64,000 bases of DNA from Rhodococcus tibetensis (GTDB lineage Bacteria > Actinomycetota > Actinomycetes > Mycobacteriales > Mycobacteriaceae): assembly GCF_024438035.1 (NCBI RefSeq), contig NZ_JANFQF010000006.1, forward strand, positions 210,690-274,689, in the 5' to 3' direction. The notes beneath the pieces are model-generated. The model did no database searches and was not told where the DNA came from. It worked only from the letters and a program-made list of their open reading frames with translations. Shown in pieces: positions 48,818 through 58,400 of this stretch. Made by a program: the position numbers and the translations under genes. Every line of letters begins with the position of its first letter. Position 1 is the stretch's first letter.

Positions 48818-50485
48818 ATGACCGAGAACCGTGAAATCGTGCGAGGTACCCCGGTGGTGCCAGGCATCGCCTATGCGCCGGTCATCTGGCCTGCCGCCCG
48901 GCCCGAAGTCACCGGGGGCCTGCCGAGGGTCGACGAGTCCCGGCGTGACCAGGAGAAGGCCCGCTTCGAGGAGGCCGCGGCCGTGGTGGCCCAGCGCCTG
49001 CGCGATCGTGCAGCCACAGTGTCCGGAGCGGCGGCGGAGGTCTTACAGGCCAACGCGGCCATGGCGGCGGACCGCGGCTGGCTCGGCGCCGCTTCGAAAC
49101 TCATCGCCGGTGGGACGCCGGCCGAAGAAGCGGCGTCGGAAGCAACCGAGCAGTTCGCCACGCTCTTCACCAAGATGGGTGGGCTGATGGCCGAACGCGT
49201 GACCGACCTGCGCGACATCCGCGACCGGGTCGTGTCGGAGCTTCGGGGACTACCCGAACCCGGCATTCCCGTTCCCGACGCGCCGTCGATTCTGTGTGCC
49301 CGGGATCTGGCTCCAGCCGACACCGCGGGCCTCGACCCCGCGTCGATCGTCGGCCTCGTCACCTTGCTCGGGGGACCGACGAGCCACACCGCGATCATTG
49401 CGCGGCAGCTCGGCATTCCGTGCGTGGTGGCAGTACACGATCTCGAGGCGGTGCCAGCCGGTACCCCCGTGCTGCTCGACGGTGCGGCGGGCGAACTGGT
49501 GGTGGAACCGGATCCCGAAAAAGCGCGGGCAGCCGTCGAACACGGCCGGGCAGAGTGGGCGAGAATCTCGTCATGGTCGGGTCCGGGTCAGACGAGTGAC
49601 GGCCGCCCCGTGTCGATCCTCGCCAACGTGCAGGACGGCGCCGGCGCCAGATCTGCACGGGAGACTGCCGCCGAGGGCGTCGGCCTCTTCCGGACCGAGT
49701 TGTGCTTCCTCGACCGTGATTCCGAACCCGGTGTCGACGAGCAAGCGGAAATCTATGCGGAGGTGCTCGAGGCGTTTTCCGATCGGAAGGTGGTGATCCG
49801 CACATTGGATGCCGGTTCGGACAAGCCGCTGCGCTTCGCGAGTTCCCCCGACGAGGCGAACCCGGCCCTCGGCGTCCGCGGGATCCGCATCGCGGCGCAG
49901 AATCCAGGCATTCTCGGTAGGCAACTCGACGCCATCGCTGCCGCAGCGAAACAGACGCAGTCGCAGCCGTGGGTGATGGCGCCGATGATCGCCACCGCCG
50001 CGGAGGCCGAAAGCTTCGCCGCTGAGGTACGGGCACGGGGTCTGACCCCCGGCGTGATGATCGAAGTACCCGCCGCTGCGCTGCTCGCGGACCGACTGCT
50101 CCGGCACGTCGACTTTCTGTCCATCGGCACGAATGACCTTGCGCAGTACACGATGGCTGCCGACCGCATGTCCTCCGAACTCGCGGCGCTCACCGATCCA
50201 TGGCAGCCGGCGGTACTCGACCTCGTGGCGCGCACGGCCGCGGCGGGACTTGCGGCCGGCAAACCTGTGGGTGTGTGCGGTGAGGCAGCAGCAGACCCGC
50301 TCCTCGCCTGCGTACTGGTAGGGCTCGGGGTGACGTCCTTGTCCTGCGCAGGGGCTGCGGTGTCCGGTGTGGGTGCCAAGGTGGGGACAGTATCCGAGGA
50401 GCAGTGCCGTCGTGCCGCCGAGGAGGTGCTGACCACCAGCGATCCCGTGGAGGCGCGGAACGTTGCCGCCCGCGTGCTGGGCTGA
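48818..50485 (+). CDS. ptsI: phosphoenolpyruvate-protein phosphotransferase (PTS enzyme I)
   Basis: Enzyme I of 555 residues starts the phosphate chain from phosphoenolpyruvate to HPr. The active histidine lies in LLGGPTSHTAIIARQLGIPC. The PEP-binding barrel signatures are GLFRTELCFLDRD and DFLSIGTNDLAQYTMAADR. The ATG at 48818 has AGGAGG before it. It is divergent from fruR, so EI, HPr and the fructose permease are co-located. It is likely the only general PTS set in the organism. Confidence 0.97.
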   Translation: MTENREIVRGTPVVPGIAYAPVIWPAARPEVTGGLPRVDESRRDQEKARFEEAAAVVAQRLRDRAATVSGAAAEVLQANAAMAADRGWLGAASKLIAGGTPAEEAASEATEQFATLFTKMGGLMAERVTDLRDIRDRVVSELRGLPEPGIPVPDAPSILCARDLAPADTAGLDPASIVGLVTLLGGPTSHTAIIARQLGIPCVVAVHDLEAVPAGTPVLLDGAAGELVVEPDPEKARAAVEHGRAEWARISSWSGPGQTSDGRPVSILANVQDGAGARSARETAAEGVGLFRTELCFLDRDSEPGVDEQAEIYAEVLEAFSDRKVVIRTLDAGSDKPLRFASSPDEANPALGVRGIRIAAQNPGILGRQLDAIAAAAKQTQSQPWVMAPMIATAAEAESFAAEVRARGLTPGVMIEVPAAALLADRLLRHVDFLSIGTNDLAQYTMAADRMSSELAALTDPWQPAVLDLVARTAAAGLAAGKPVGVCGEAAADPLLACVLVGLGVTSLSCAGAAVSGVGAKVGTVSEEQCRRAAEEVLTTSDPVEARNVAARVLG

Positions 50486-50504
50486 CGGCGCTCCTCGAGC
50501 GCCG
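50486..50504 (+). terminator. short hairpin after ptsI
   Basis: CGGCGCT (50486-50492) pairs with AGCGCCG (50498-50504) around CCTCG, directly after the ptsI stop. It is followed by ATTCGG rather than a U-run. It may be a weak terminator, and the permease gene has its own -10-like TACTAT at 50542-50547. Confidence 0.4.
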
Positions 50505-50556
50505 ATTCGGTCCCGGCGGCGCGAAAATCGCAGACCGTCCCTACTATTGGCCAACT

Positions 50557-51885
50557 GTGACGAGAAGAGAAACCGACGCCCCTGACGGGCCGGTCGGCGG
50601 CGCTCCCGAGGGGGCCGCCACCACGAAGTCCTTCGGGTGGTCCCTGCACGGCGACGGTAGGCGGATTGCCGACGGCGACGTGGTTGCACCCGCCGAGCGT
50701 CTGACGTGGCCCCGCACGGTGGGGATCGGGATGCAGCACGTCATCGCGATGTTCGGTGCCACCCTCCTGGTGCCGACGATCACCGGCTTCCCGGTCACTA
50801 CCACGCTGCTGTTCTCGGGGATCGGAACGGCGCTCTTCCTGCTTCTCACCCGCGGCCGCATTCCCAGTTACCTCGGTTCCTCTTTCGCGTTCATCGCCCC
50901 GTTGACGGCATCCCAGGGATCCGGCCCCGCCGCGCAGCTCGGCGGGGTGGTGGCGGCGGGTGCGCTCCTGCTGCTGGTCGGTGTGGCCGTGAAGTTGGCG
51001 GGCTCCCGAGTGATCGACGCGATCATGCCACCTGTCGTCACGGGCGCCGTCGTGGCGCTGATCGGACTCAATCTCGCTCCGACAGCGGTCGGCTCGTTCG
51101 AGTCACAACCCCTCGTTGCGGGTGTCACCCTGCTGGCGATTCTCCTCGTCACCGTTCTCGGACCCGGACTGCTGGGCCGCCTCGGGATCCTGATGGGCGT
51201 CGTCGTCGGCTGGATCTTCGCGGCAACCAGCGGCGGCCTCGCCGACGAACGCGTGACCGCTCTGCGCGACGCCGCCTGGTTCGGAATGCCCGAATTGCGC
51301 GGGCCCACATTCGAATGGTCCGTGATCGCGCTGACACTGCCCGTTGTCATCGTCCTCGTCGCCGAGAACGTCGGCCACGTGAAAGCGGTGTCCGCAATGA
51401 CGGGCCGCTCACTCGACGACGTTGCCGGCGACGCGCTCGTCGCCGACGGACTTGCCACCACACTGGCAGGTTTCGGCGGTGGTTCCGGCACCACCACCTA
51501 CGCCGAGAACATCGGGGTCATGGCAGCAACACGGGTCTACTCGACGGCCGCGTACTGGGTCGCCGCCGCCACGGCCGTGGTCCTGGCGTTTTCGCCCAAG
51601 TTCGGCGCCCTGGTCTTCACAGTCCCCAGCGGTGTCATCGGCGGCGCCACACTGGTGCTGTACGGGCTGATCGGCGTCCTCGGCGTACGCATCTGGATGG
51701 AGGCGAAAGTCGATTTCACCGACCCGGTGAACCTGACCGTCGTGGCCGCAGCATTGGTCGCCGGCATCGGGGACCTCACGCTGACGATGGGTTCGGTGGA
51801 GCTGGGCGGAATCGCCTGGGGTTCCATCGGCATCCTCGTCGCCTATCCCGTCATGCGGTCGCTCGCGAAGATCCGCAGGTCCTGA
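50557..51885 (+). CDS. uracil-xanthine permease family transporter (NCS2)
   Basis: A nucleobase:cation symporter-2 of 442 residues with about 12-14 spans. It has the family features QHVIAMFGATLLVPTITGF, SSFAFIAPLTA and the QH/NAT-like FGGGSGTTTYAENIGVMAATRV block. The conserved Glu in LVAENVGHVKAV is the usual substrate contact. It takes up uracil or xanthine with protons. The GTG at 50557 has TACTAT nine bases before it, so the 5' leader is only a few bases long; no ribosome site is seen. Confidence 0.9.
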   Translation: MTRRETDAPDGPVGGAPEGAATTKSFGWSLHGDGRRIADGDVVAPAERLTWPRTVGIGMQHVIAMFGATLLVPTITGFPVTTTLLFSGIGTALFLLLTRGRIPSYLGSSFAFIAPLTASQGSGPAAQLGGVVAAGALLLLVGVAVKLAGSRVIDAIMPPVVTGAVVALIGLNLAPTAVGSFESQPLVAGVTLLAILLVTVLGPGLLGRLGILMGVVVGWIFAATSGGLADERVTALRDAAWFGMPELRGPTFEWSVIALTLPVVIVLVAENVGHVKAVSAMTGRSLDDVAGDALVADGLATTLAGFGGGSGTTTYAENIGVMAATRVYSTAAYWVAAATAVVLAFSPKFGALVFTVPSGVIGGATLVLYGLIGVLGVRIWMEAKVDFTDPVNLTVVAAALVAGIGDLTLTMGSVELGGIAWGSIGILVAYPVMRSLAKIRRS

Positions 51886-51994
51886 CCGACCGGATGGGTC
51901 ACGAATCGCGATCACCTGGGTCCTTCACCGCTGCGTCCCCCACCTCTACCGTCGAACGAGACGTACCCGAACAAGTTTGATATGAGGAGTCGGC

Positions 51995-53137
51995 GTGGAG
52001 CGCACCCTGTTCGAACCGGAGCACGACCTGTTCCGGGAGTCGTACCGAAAGTTTCTCGCCCAACACGCCGAGCCCAACCATGCCCAGTGGGAAGAGCAGA
52101 ACATCGTCGACCGCAGCCTGTGGGTAGAGGCCGGTAAGCAGGGTTTCCTCGGAATGGCGGTGCCGGAGGAATTCGGCGGTGGCGGAGTCCGCGACTTCCG
52201 GTATAACGCGATCGTCACCGAAGAGACCACGCGCGGGGGCTACAGCGGCATCGGCTTCACGCTGCACAACGACGTGGTGGCTCCCTACCTGCTCGAACTC
52301 ACCAACGAGGAGCAGAAGCAGCGCTGGCTGCCCGGCTTCGCCTCCGGCGAGCTGATCACGGCGATCGCGATGACCGAACCCGGCACCGGCAGTGATCTGC
52401 AGGGAATCAAGACCCGTGCAGTCCGGGACGGTGACGACTGGGTGCTCAACGGCTCGAAGACCTTCATCACCAACGGCATCAACGCAGACCTTGTAATCGT
52501 CGTCGCGTGTACCGATCCCGACAAGGGTGCGCAGGGATTCAGCCTCCTCGTCGTCGAACGGGGAATGGATGGGTTCGAGCGCGGCCGCAACCTGGACAAG
52601 ATCGGTATGAAAGCCCAGGACACAGCAGAATTGAGCTTCACCGATGTACGTGTTCCGGCGGCGAACCTGCTCGGCGAGGAAGGAATGGGCTTCCTCTACC
52701 TCATGAAGAATCTTCCGCAGGAGCGCCTGTCGATCGCCGTGGTGGCCGCAGCCGCCATGGAGTCGGCGCTGGAGATGACGATCCAGTACTGCCGCGACCG
52801 GAAGGCCTTCGGCAAGTCCATCGGCAGCTTCCAGAACACGCGATTCGTGCTTGCCGAGCTCGCCACCGAGACAACGGCCGTGCGCGTTCTCGTCGACAAG
52901 TTCATCGAACTGCTCAACGACGAGAAGCTCTCCGTCCAGGAAGCCGCCATGGCCAAGTGGTGGACCACCGAAGCCCAGGTCCGGCTCATCGACCGGTGCC
53001 TGCAGCTGCACGGCGGGTACGGGTATATGAAGGAGTACCCGATCGCCAAGGCCTACATGGATTCTCGTGTGCAGACCATCTACGGCGGAACCACGGAAAT
53101 CATGAAGGAGATCATCGGTCGGGGCCTGAATCTCTGA
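51995..53137 (+). CDS. acyl-CoA dehydrogenase (FadE20-like, isovaleryl/long-chain type)
   Basis: An FAD-dependent acyl-CoA dehydrogenase of 380 residues. The signatures AMTEPGTGSDLQGIKT and YGGTTEIMKEIIGR are present. The place of the usual catalytic Glu (YEGT) holds Gly, whereas Glu243 in LPQERLSIA matches the alternative catalytic Glu of isovaleryl- and long-chain-acyl-CoA dehydrogenases. It therefore probably acts on branched or long acyl chains. Position after the hflX block and before lexA mirrors fadE20 (Rv2724c). The GTG at 51995 follows GAGGAG. Confidence 0.93.
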   Translation: MERTLFEPEHDLFRESYRKFLAQHAEPNHAQWEEQNIVDRSLWVEAGKQGFLGMAVPEEFGGGGVRDFRYNAIVTEETTRGGYSGIGFTLHNDVVAPYLLELTNEEQKQRWLPGFASGELITAIAMTEPGTGSDLQGIKTRAVRDGDDWVLNGSKTFITNGINADLVIVVACTDPDKGAQGFSLLVVERGMDGFERGRNLDKIGMKAQDTAELSFTDVRVPAANLLGEEGMGFLYLMKNLPQERLSIAVVAAAAMESALEMTIQYCRDRKAFGKSIGSFQNTRFVLAELATETTAVRVLVDKFIELLNDEKLSVQEAAMAKWWTTEAQVRLIDRCLQLHGGYGYMKEYPIAKAYMDSRVQTIYGGTTEIMKEIIGRGLNL

Positions 53138-53162
53138 CCCAGTCAGGGACCTCCGAGAAGAC

Positions 53163-53198
53163 CGAAAGAGCCCGCGGCACGCGCCGCGGGCTCTTTCG
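53163..53198. terminator. bidirectional terminator between the acyl-CoA dehydrogenase gene and lexA
   Basis: A perfect 16-bp stem, 53163-53178 with 53183-53198, has a four-base loop ACGC. It has A/T at both feet (CGAAAGAG and CTCTTTCG), so a short U-run follows in both directions. It is 25 bases after the acyl-CoA dehydrogenase stop and 20 bases beyond the end of the convergent lexA. Confidence 0.88.
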
Positions 53199-53218
53199 TG
53201 CGAGAGCTCTCCTTCTCG

Positions 53219-53974
53219 CTAGATCTTGCGCATCACGGTGACGACCTTGCCCAGAATCACGGCCTCGTTGCCGGGGATCGGCTCGAACAATGCGTTGTGG
53301 GGCATCAGCCACACCTCGTTCTTCGTGCGCTTGAAGGTTTTCACAGTGGCCTCGCCGTCGATCATCGCGGCGACGATGTCACCGTTCTCCGCGACGTTCT
53401 GCTGGCGCACCACCACCCAGTCGCCGTCGCAGATGGCGGCGTCGATCATCGACTCGCCCACCACCTTCAGCAGGAACAACGACCCTTGGCCCACGAGCTC
53501 GCGGGGAAGCGGGAAGACGTCTTCGACGGCCTCTTCCGCCAGGATGGGGCCACCGGCGGCGATCCGGCCGAGAACTGGCACGAAGGTCGGCTCCGGTAGC
53601 GGTGCGCCGTCGACACCGGACGGAACCGCAGCCAGCGGGGCGGTGGTGGCGCGCGCAGCATTCCCCGCATTGGCGGCATTCGCGGCGGCGCCTGCGGCAA
53701 CCTCGTCCAGGCCGCGCACGTCGACGGCGCGCGGACGATTGGGATCGCGGCGCAGGAAGCCCTTGCGCTCGAGCGTGCGGAGCTGATGGGCGACCGACGA
53801 AGTCGACGTGAGGCCCACTGCGTCACCGATTTCGCGGATGCTCGGCGGATAGCCTCGTTCGTTCACGGACGTGCGGATCACCTCGAGGACGCGGCGCTGC
53901 CGATCAGTCAACCCGGCGGGGGCGCCGCCGCTCACCCGTGGAGCCGAACCGTCGGTCGAGCTGTCGTCCTTCAT
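53219..53974 (-). CDS. lexA: LexA repressor
   Basis: The SOS repressor has 251 residues. The N-terminal winged helix ([31 protein letters not shown]) binds DNA. The C-terminal domain has the Ala-Gly cleavage site in GRIAAGGP and the catalytic pair Ser175 (GESMID) and Lys212 (ATVKTF). The linker is extended by an Ala/Asn-rich stretch ([18 protein letters not shown]), making it longer than enterobacterial LexA. A LexA box lies at 54104-54119 upstream, and the 5' leader contains a 13-bp direct repeat. It is divergent from the chiZ/divS-like gene. Confidence 0.97.
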   Translation of the reverse strand: MKDDSSTDGSAPRVSGGAPAGLTDRQRRVLEVIRTSVNERGYPPSIREIGDAVGLTSTSSVAHQLRTLERKGFLRRDPNRPRAVDVRGLDEVAAGAAANAANAGNAARATTAPLAAVPSGVDGAPLPEPTFVPVLGRIAAGGPILAEEAVEDVFPLPRELVGQGSLFLLKVVGESMIDAAICDGDWVVVRQQNVAENGDIVAAMIDGEATVKTFKRTKNEVWLMPHNALFEPIPGNEAVILGKVVTVMRKI

Positions 53975-54000
53975 GGCGAGGGGCCTCCGTTTGTGGTGTC

Positions 54001-54029
54001 GAACTTCTGTCGTGTGGAACTTCTGTCGT
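54001..54029. repeat. 13-bp direct repeat in the lexA leader
   Basis: GAACTTCTGTCGT occurs at 54001-54013 and again at 54017-54029, period 16, within the 5' leader of lexA (minus strand ACGACAGAAGTTC). Each copy begins with the GAAC half of a LexA site and has GTCG four bases after it, so these may be weak, decayed LexA sites or an RNA-level element. Confidence 0.6.
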
Positions 54030-54103
54030 TGGATCTGATCGGAATGGGTCGCAAGTGACTGTTGTGCCGTGTGCCTCGAATCTATCCCGGTTCCGCCGCA
54101 GTA

Positions 54104-54119
54104 TCAAACACCTGTTCGA
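54104..54119 (-). promoter_or_regulatory. LexA box upstream of lexA
   Basis: TCAAACACCTGTTCGA differs from the palindromic consensus TCGAAC-N4-GTTCGA at one base. It lies 130 bases upstream of the lexA start and between the divergent promoters. It should mediate autorepression of lexA. Confidence 0.8.
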
Positions 54120-54159
54120 CCTGTGTCGTGGACGAGTCGAGCGGGCCGGAGTGAAGACA

Positions 54160-54198
54160 TTGTCGGACCGACGTGGTAGAAATCGAACATGTGTTCTT
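54160..54198 (+). promoter_or_regulatory. composite damage promoter of the chiZ/divS-like gene (PafBC-type plus LexA box)
   Basis: TTGTCGGAC (54160-54168), eight bases, then TAGAAA (54177-54182) resembles the RecA-NDp/PafBC promoter, with the last T of TAnnnT shifted by one. The LexA box TCGAACATGTGTTCTT (54183-54198) abuts it. M. tuberculosis Rv2719c is known to be induced by damage without RecA, which fits the first element. Confidence 0.65.
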
Positions 54199-54273
54199 TC
54201 GAACGCGTGATCGAACACCCGGCAGACGCAACGCCTGGCGGGACGGAAACGGATTCGAGCAGCGGAGGTACCG

Positions 54274-54819
54274 ATGAGCGACGCAGTTCTCCATCGGCAG
54301 TCAGTTCTGAACGACCAGGCCGTCCTGGATCGACAGGCACTCGACCGGCGTTTTGTTCGGTCGGGCGTCGTACGCTCGCGGGTCGTCCGCTCGCGTCAGG
54401 GTCGCCCTTACCGGGTTGAACCTCGCCGGCCTTTCGTCGAGGGCGATCTTCGTCGTCCCGCGGCCGGAACGGTCGCGTACGGCTCCGCCCGGTCACGGGT
54501 GTCTCGCGCCGAGCATGCGCATCGCGGAAGCGAGGTGGGGTGGCGGATGGTGCTGGCGAGCGTCGTGATCACGGCCGGGGTCCTCGTGGGGCTCGTCGGG
54601 GTGGCGCAGCTGGCCGCCACCGAAAGCATGGGATCGTCGGGCGCCACGGAGGTCATTCACGTGCGGGAGGGGGAAAGCCTCGCTGTCGTGGCCGCGACTA
54701 TCTCACCCGAACGTCCGGTGGCCCAGGTGGTCGAGCGGATCATGGAACTCAATGCCATGTCGAACTCCGCCGTGTATCCGGGGCAGACGTTGATCGTTCC
54801 CGCGTCCGGCACCCGGTGA
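54274..54819 (+). CDS. chiZ: LysM-domain SOS cell-division inhibitor (ChiZ/DivS-like)
   Basis: A protein of 181 residues with an Arg-rich cytoplasmic N-terminus (about 85 residues). One span follows (MVLASVVITAGVLVGLVGVA), then an extracytoplasmic LysM domain (IHVREGESLAVVAATI...NSAVYPGQTLIVPAS). It matches Rv2719c (ChiZ) of M. tuberculosis and DivS of Corynebacterium, which halt division during DNA damage. Location divergent from lexA and behind damage-responsive elements agrees. The ATG at 54274 follows GGAGG. ChiZ was described as a peptidoglycan hydrolase; DivS as an inhibitor of septum formation. Confidence 0.9.
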   Translation: MSDAVLHRQSVLNDQAVLDRQALDRRFVRSGVVRSRVVRSRQGRPYRVEPRRPFVEGDLRRPAAGTVAYGSARSRVSRAEHAHRGSEVGWRMVLASVVITAGVLVGLVGVAQLAATESMGSSGATEVIHVREGESLAVVAATISPERPVAQVVERIMELNAMSNSAVYPGQTLIVPASGTR

Positions 54820-54999
54820 TCGGGGTGGCTCTGCATGACTCCGCCGACCGGCGGACGAGTAGTCTCGAATGCTGTCAGTCCCACCACTTCGAGTGGTCGC
54901 GTCGAGATCGTGCATCCGCTGTGTGAATCCGTATTCGTCGGTTCGCCATCGGGGGAGGCGAGAGGTTGCGGCCACGACGGCTACGACGAAGGAATCGCC

Positions 55000-55464
55000 A
55001 TGCACTGCCCGTTCTGTCGGCACCCCGATTCACGTGTGGTCGATTCCCGAGAAGCCGACGAAGGTCAGGCCATCCGCAGGCGACGGTCGTGTCCGGAATG
55101 CGGCCGCCGCTTCACCACCGTGGAAACCGCCGTGCTCTCGGTCGTCAAGCGCAGTGGCGTCACCGAACCGTTCAGTCGCGAGAAAGTGGTGCGCGGGGTT
55201 CGTCGTGCCTGTCAGGGCCGTCAGGTCGACAACGACGCACTGAATCTTCTTGCCCAGCAGGTCGAAGACGCCGTGCGGGCGTCAGGTTCTGCGGAGATCC
55301 CGAGTAACGAGGTCGGACTAGCCATCCTGGGTCCCCTGCGGGACCTCGACGAGGTCGCGTATCTGCGATTCGCATCCGTATACCGCTCGTTCAGCTCGGC
55401 GGAGGATTTTTCGCGCGAGATCAAAGAGCTGCGCGCTCACCGCGAGGCCCGCGACGACGGATGA
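55000..55464 (+). CDS. nrdR: transcriptional repressor NrdR
   Basis: A 154-residue repressor of ribonucleotide reductase genes. The N-terminal zinc ribbon has CPFC and CPEC pairs, and the ATP-cone domain senses dATP/ATP. The ATG at 55000 (MHCPFC) is the family start, with GAAGGAA upstream. The 180-base gap before it shows no clear NrdR box. It follows the chiZ-like gene as Rv2718c follows Rv2719c, and converges with hrpA. Confidence 0.97.
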   Translation: MHCPFCRHPDSRVVDSREADEGQAIRRRRSCPECGRRFTTVETAVLSVVKRSGVTEPFSREKVVRGVRRACQGRQVDNDALNLLAQQVEDAVRASGSAEIPSNEVGLAILGPLRDLDEVAYLRFASVYRSFSSAEDFSREIKELRAHREARDDG

Positions 55465-55479
55465 GACGGGACGCTGCCG

Positions 55480-58400
55480 TCAGCGCACCTTCTGCATCGC
55501 GCTGAAGACCCGCTTTTCGGACACCGGGATCGGTGTTCCGATCGTCTGCGCAAACAAGCTGACTCGAAGCTCCTCGATCATCCAGTGGATCGCGTCGACC
55601 TCGGGCGAATGGTGCCGCTCTTTCGGCAGCGTTGCCAGCATGCGTTCGTACCCTGAATACACGCGGTCGAGAACGTCCATCCCCTTCCGATCGCGAGGTG
55701 CACTGGCAGGAAGCGATTCGAGTCGCGCCGTGGCGGCGGTGAGATAGCGGGGAAGCTCACGCAGCCGCGCAGTTCCGATGTCGGCAACGAACCCCGGGAC
55801 GAGCAACGAGGCGCGCTGTTCCCGTACATCGTCGGCAGACTCGCCGGTTGCCCGTTCGAGAACCACAGCCAGCCGGTGATCTGCCTCCAGAGTCGGCAGG
55901 ACCAGGCGGAGCAGTACTGCAACGTCGCGGGCCATCGCCGCCCGTGCCCGTGTGACGAGCGTATCGAACTCTTCAGGAGTGCGGATCGGTGCTCCGTGTG
56001 CGGCGATCAACTGGTCTGCCGCGGCGTTGCGGCAGTCGTCGATCAGCGCGTCGAGACTCCCGTCCGGGTTCTGGCCGAGCGCCAGTCGCTGCGTGTTGCT
56101 CAGTCCGGAGATGACCGTCTTGGCCTGGGTCGGCACCGCCGCGAGGAGCAAGGTGCGGGTTCCGGCACGCATCGCCGCTCGTTGGGCCGAGGGCGTGCTC
56201 AGGACACGGACGGCGACACCGTCGCCCTCGGGAACGAGCGCGGGATAGCCGGTGACCTTCTGCCCGCCCAGTTCGCGTGTCACAGTCGGCTCGAGCGCAC
56301 CGAGTGTGTCCGGCGTCCAGGTGAGCGCAGGTGGCCGCTCCGAAGTGGAGGCCGCCTTCGCGACTTCCTTCTGCACGCGGGGAGCGAGGAACGTGCGGAG
56401 CGCCACCAGATCCTTGTTGCGACCCAGAACGGTGCCCTTCTCGTCCACCGCCGCGAACGTCATCCGTAAGTGGTCGGGGAGTGCCGCGACATCGAAGTCC
56501 TTCGGATCGATGCGACAGGCCCCGAGTCGCGACAACTCGCGGGCCATCGCCGTGACGAGCGGCTCGGAACGCGGTTTCACCGCAGCGAGGGCCGCTGCCG
56601 CGAAGTCGGGAGCCGGGACCACTTGCCGGCGTAGGCCTTTGGGAAGTGTCTTGATCAGTGCCGTCACCAACTCGACGCGCATGCCGGGGACGAGCCAATC
56701 GAATCCGACCGGCCGGAGCCCTGCGAGCAGTGCAATCGGGATGCGAGCGGTGACGCCGTCGTCCTCGTTCCCGGGCTCGAATTGGTAGGTGAGCGGGAAC
56801 TGCATGTCACCCTGACGCCAGGCGTCGGGGTAGTCGCCGCCCAGTACGGTCGCCGAATCGGCGTTGACGACGGTCGACTGGGTGAAGGTGAGGAGGTCGG
56901 GGGTAGTGCGGCGCGCCACCTTCCACCAGGAATCGAAGTGGCGGGCAGACACGGCCTCGGTGCCCACACGCTGATCGTAGAAGTCGAACAGAGCGTCGTC
57001 GTCGACCAGGATGTCGCGTCGGCGCGCTCGATGCTCGAGTTCTTCGACGTCCTCGAGTAGTGCCCGGTTGGCGTGGAAGAACTTGTGCTGGGTCTGCCAT
57101 TCGCCTTGGACTAGCGCGTGGCGGATGAAGAGCTCGCGGGAGGTCTCGGGATCGATGGCGGCGTAGTTCACCGCGCGCCCGGCGACGAGAGGAATCCCGT
57201 ACAGCGTCACCCGCTCATAGGCCATGGCGGATCCGCGCTTGGACGACCAGTGCGGTTCGGAGTAGGTGCGTTTCACGAGGTGCGGGGCCAGCTTCTCGGC
57301 CCACTCGGGTTCGATCTTGGCGGACATGCGGGCCCACAGCCGGGAGGTCTCGACGAGCTCTGCGGCCATCACCCACCGTGGGGGTTTCTTGAACAGGCCC
57401 GAACCGGGGAAGATGGCGAATCGACTTCCGCGTGCACCCAGGAAGTCACGCTTGTCGCCCTCGCGAAGTCCGATGTGCGACAGCAGGCCCGCCAGCAGCG
57501 ACTGGTGGATCGCGGCCTCACCGGCGGTGGTGCTGCTCACCTCCCAGCCGAGTCCCCGCGTGATCTGGCGGAGCTGACCGTGGAGGTCCTGCCATTCGCG
57601 GATGCGGAGCCAGTGGAGGAATTCGTTGCGGCACATCTTCCGGAACTGATTGGACGACAGCTCGTTCCGTTGTTCGGCGAGATACTTCCACAGTTCGAGA
57701 AACGCGAGGAAATCGGAATTCTCGACGGCGAAACGCGCATGCTTCTCGTCGGCGGCCTGCTGGAATTCGGCGGGACGTTCGCGCACGTCTTGGATCGACA
57801 GGGCAGAGACGATCACGAGGACTTCGGCGAGGCACCCGTTGCGGTGCGCCTCGACGAGCATGCGGGCCATTCGCGGGTCCACCGGTATCTGGGCGAGCTC
57901 GCGTCCGACCGAGGTCAGCACGGGCTGCTCTTTCTGGGCGGACTGCTCGATCGCACCCAGCTCCTCGAGCAGGCCGATGCCGTCCCGGATCGCCCGCGGA
58001 TCGGGCGGCTGCACGAACGGGAACGCGGCGATGTCACCGAGACCGAGGGCCGTCATCTGCAAGATGACGGACGCGAGGTTGGTGCGGAGAATCTCCGGCT
58101 CGGTGAACGGGGGCCGGGACTCGAAGTCTTCTTCGGAGTACAGCCGAATGCAGATGCCGTCCGCGACTCGTCCGCAACGGCCGGAGCGCTGACGGGCGGA
58201 GGCCTGGGAGATCGGCTCGATCGGAAGACGCTGCACCTTCGTGCGCACCGAGTAGCGCGAGATGCGGGCAGTTCCCGGATCCACGACGTAACGAATGCCG
58301 GGCACTGTCAGGGACGTTTCGGCGACATTCGTCGACAGGACGACCCGACGTCCGGTGTGGGGAGTGAACACCTTGTGCTGTTCTGCCGCAGAGAGCCGCG

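Noticed and set aside
51899..53011. A long open frame on the minus strand opposite the acyl-CoA dehydrogenase gene
   Set aside because: Its product is His/Asp/Val-rich with no domain, and it mirrors the codon pattern of a clear gene on the plus strand. Long antisense frames are expected at this GC content.
54820..54999. A cobalamin riboswitch or NrdR box before nrdR
   Set aside because: I found neither a B12-box-like sequence nor the paired NrdR motifs in these 180 bases.
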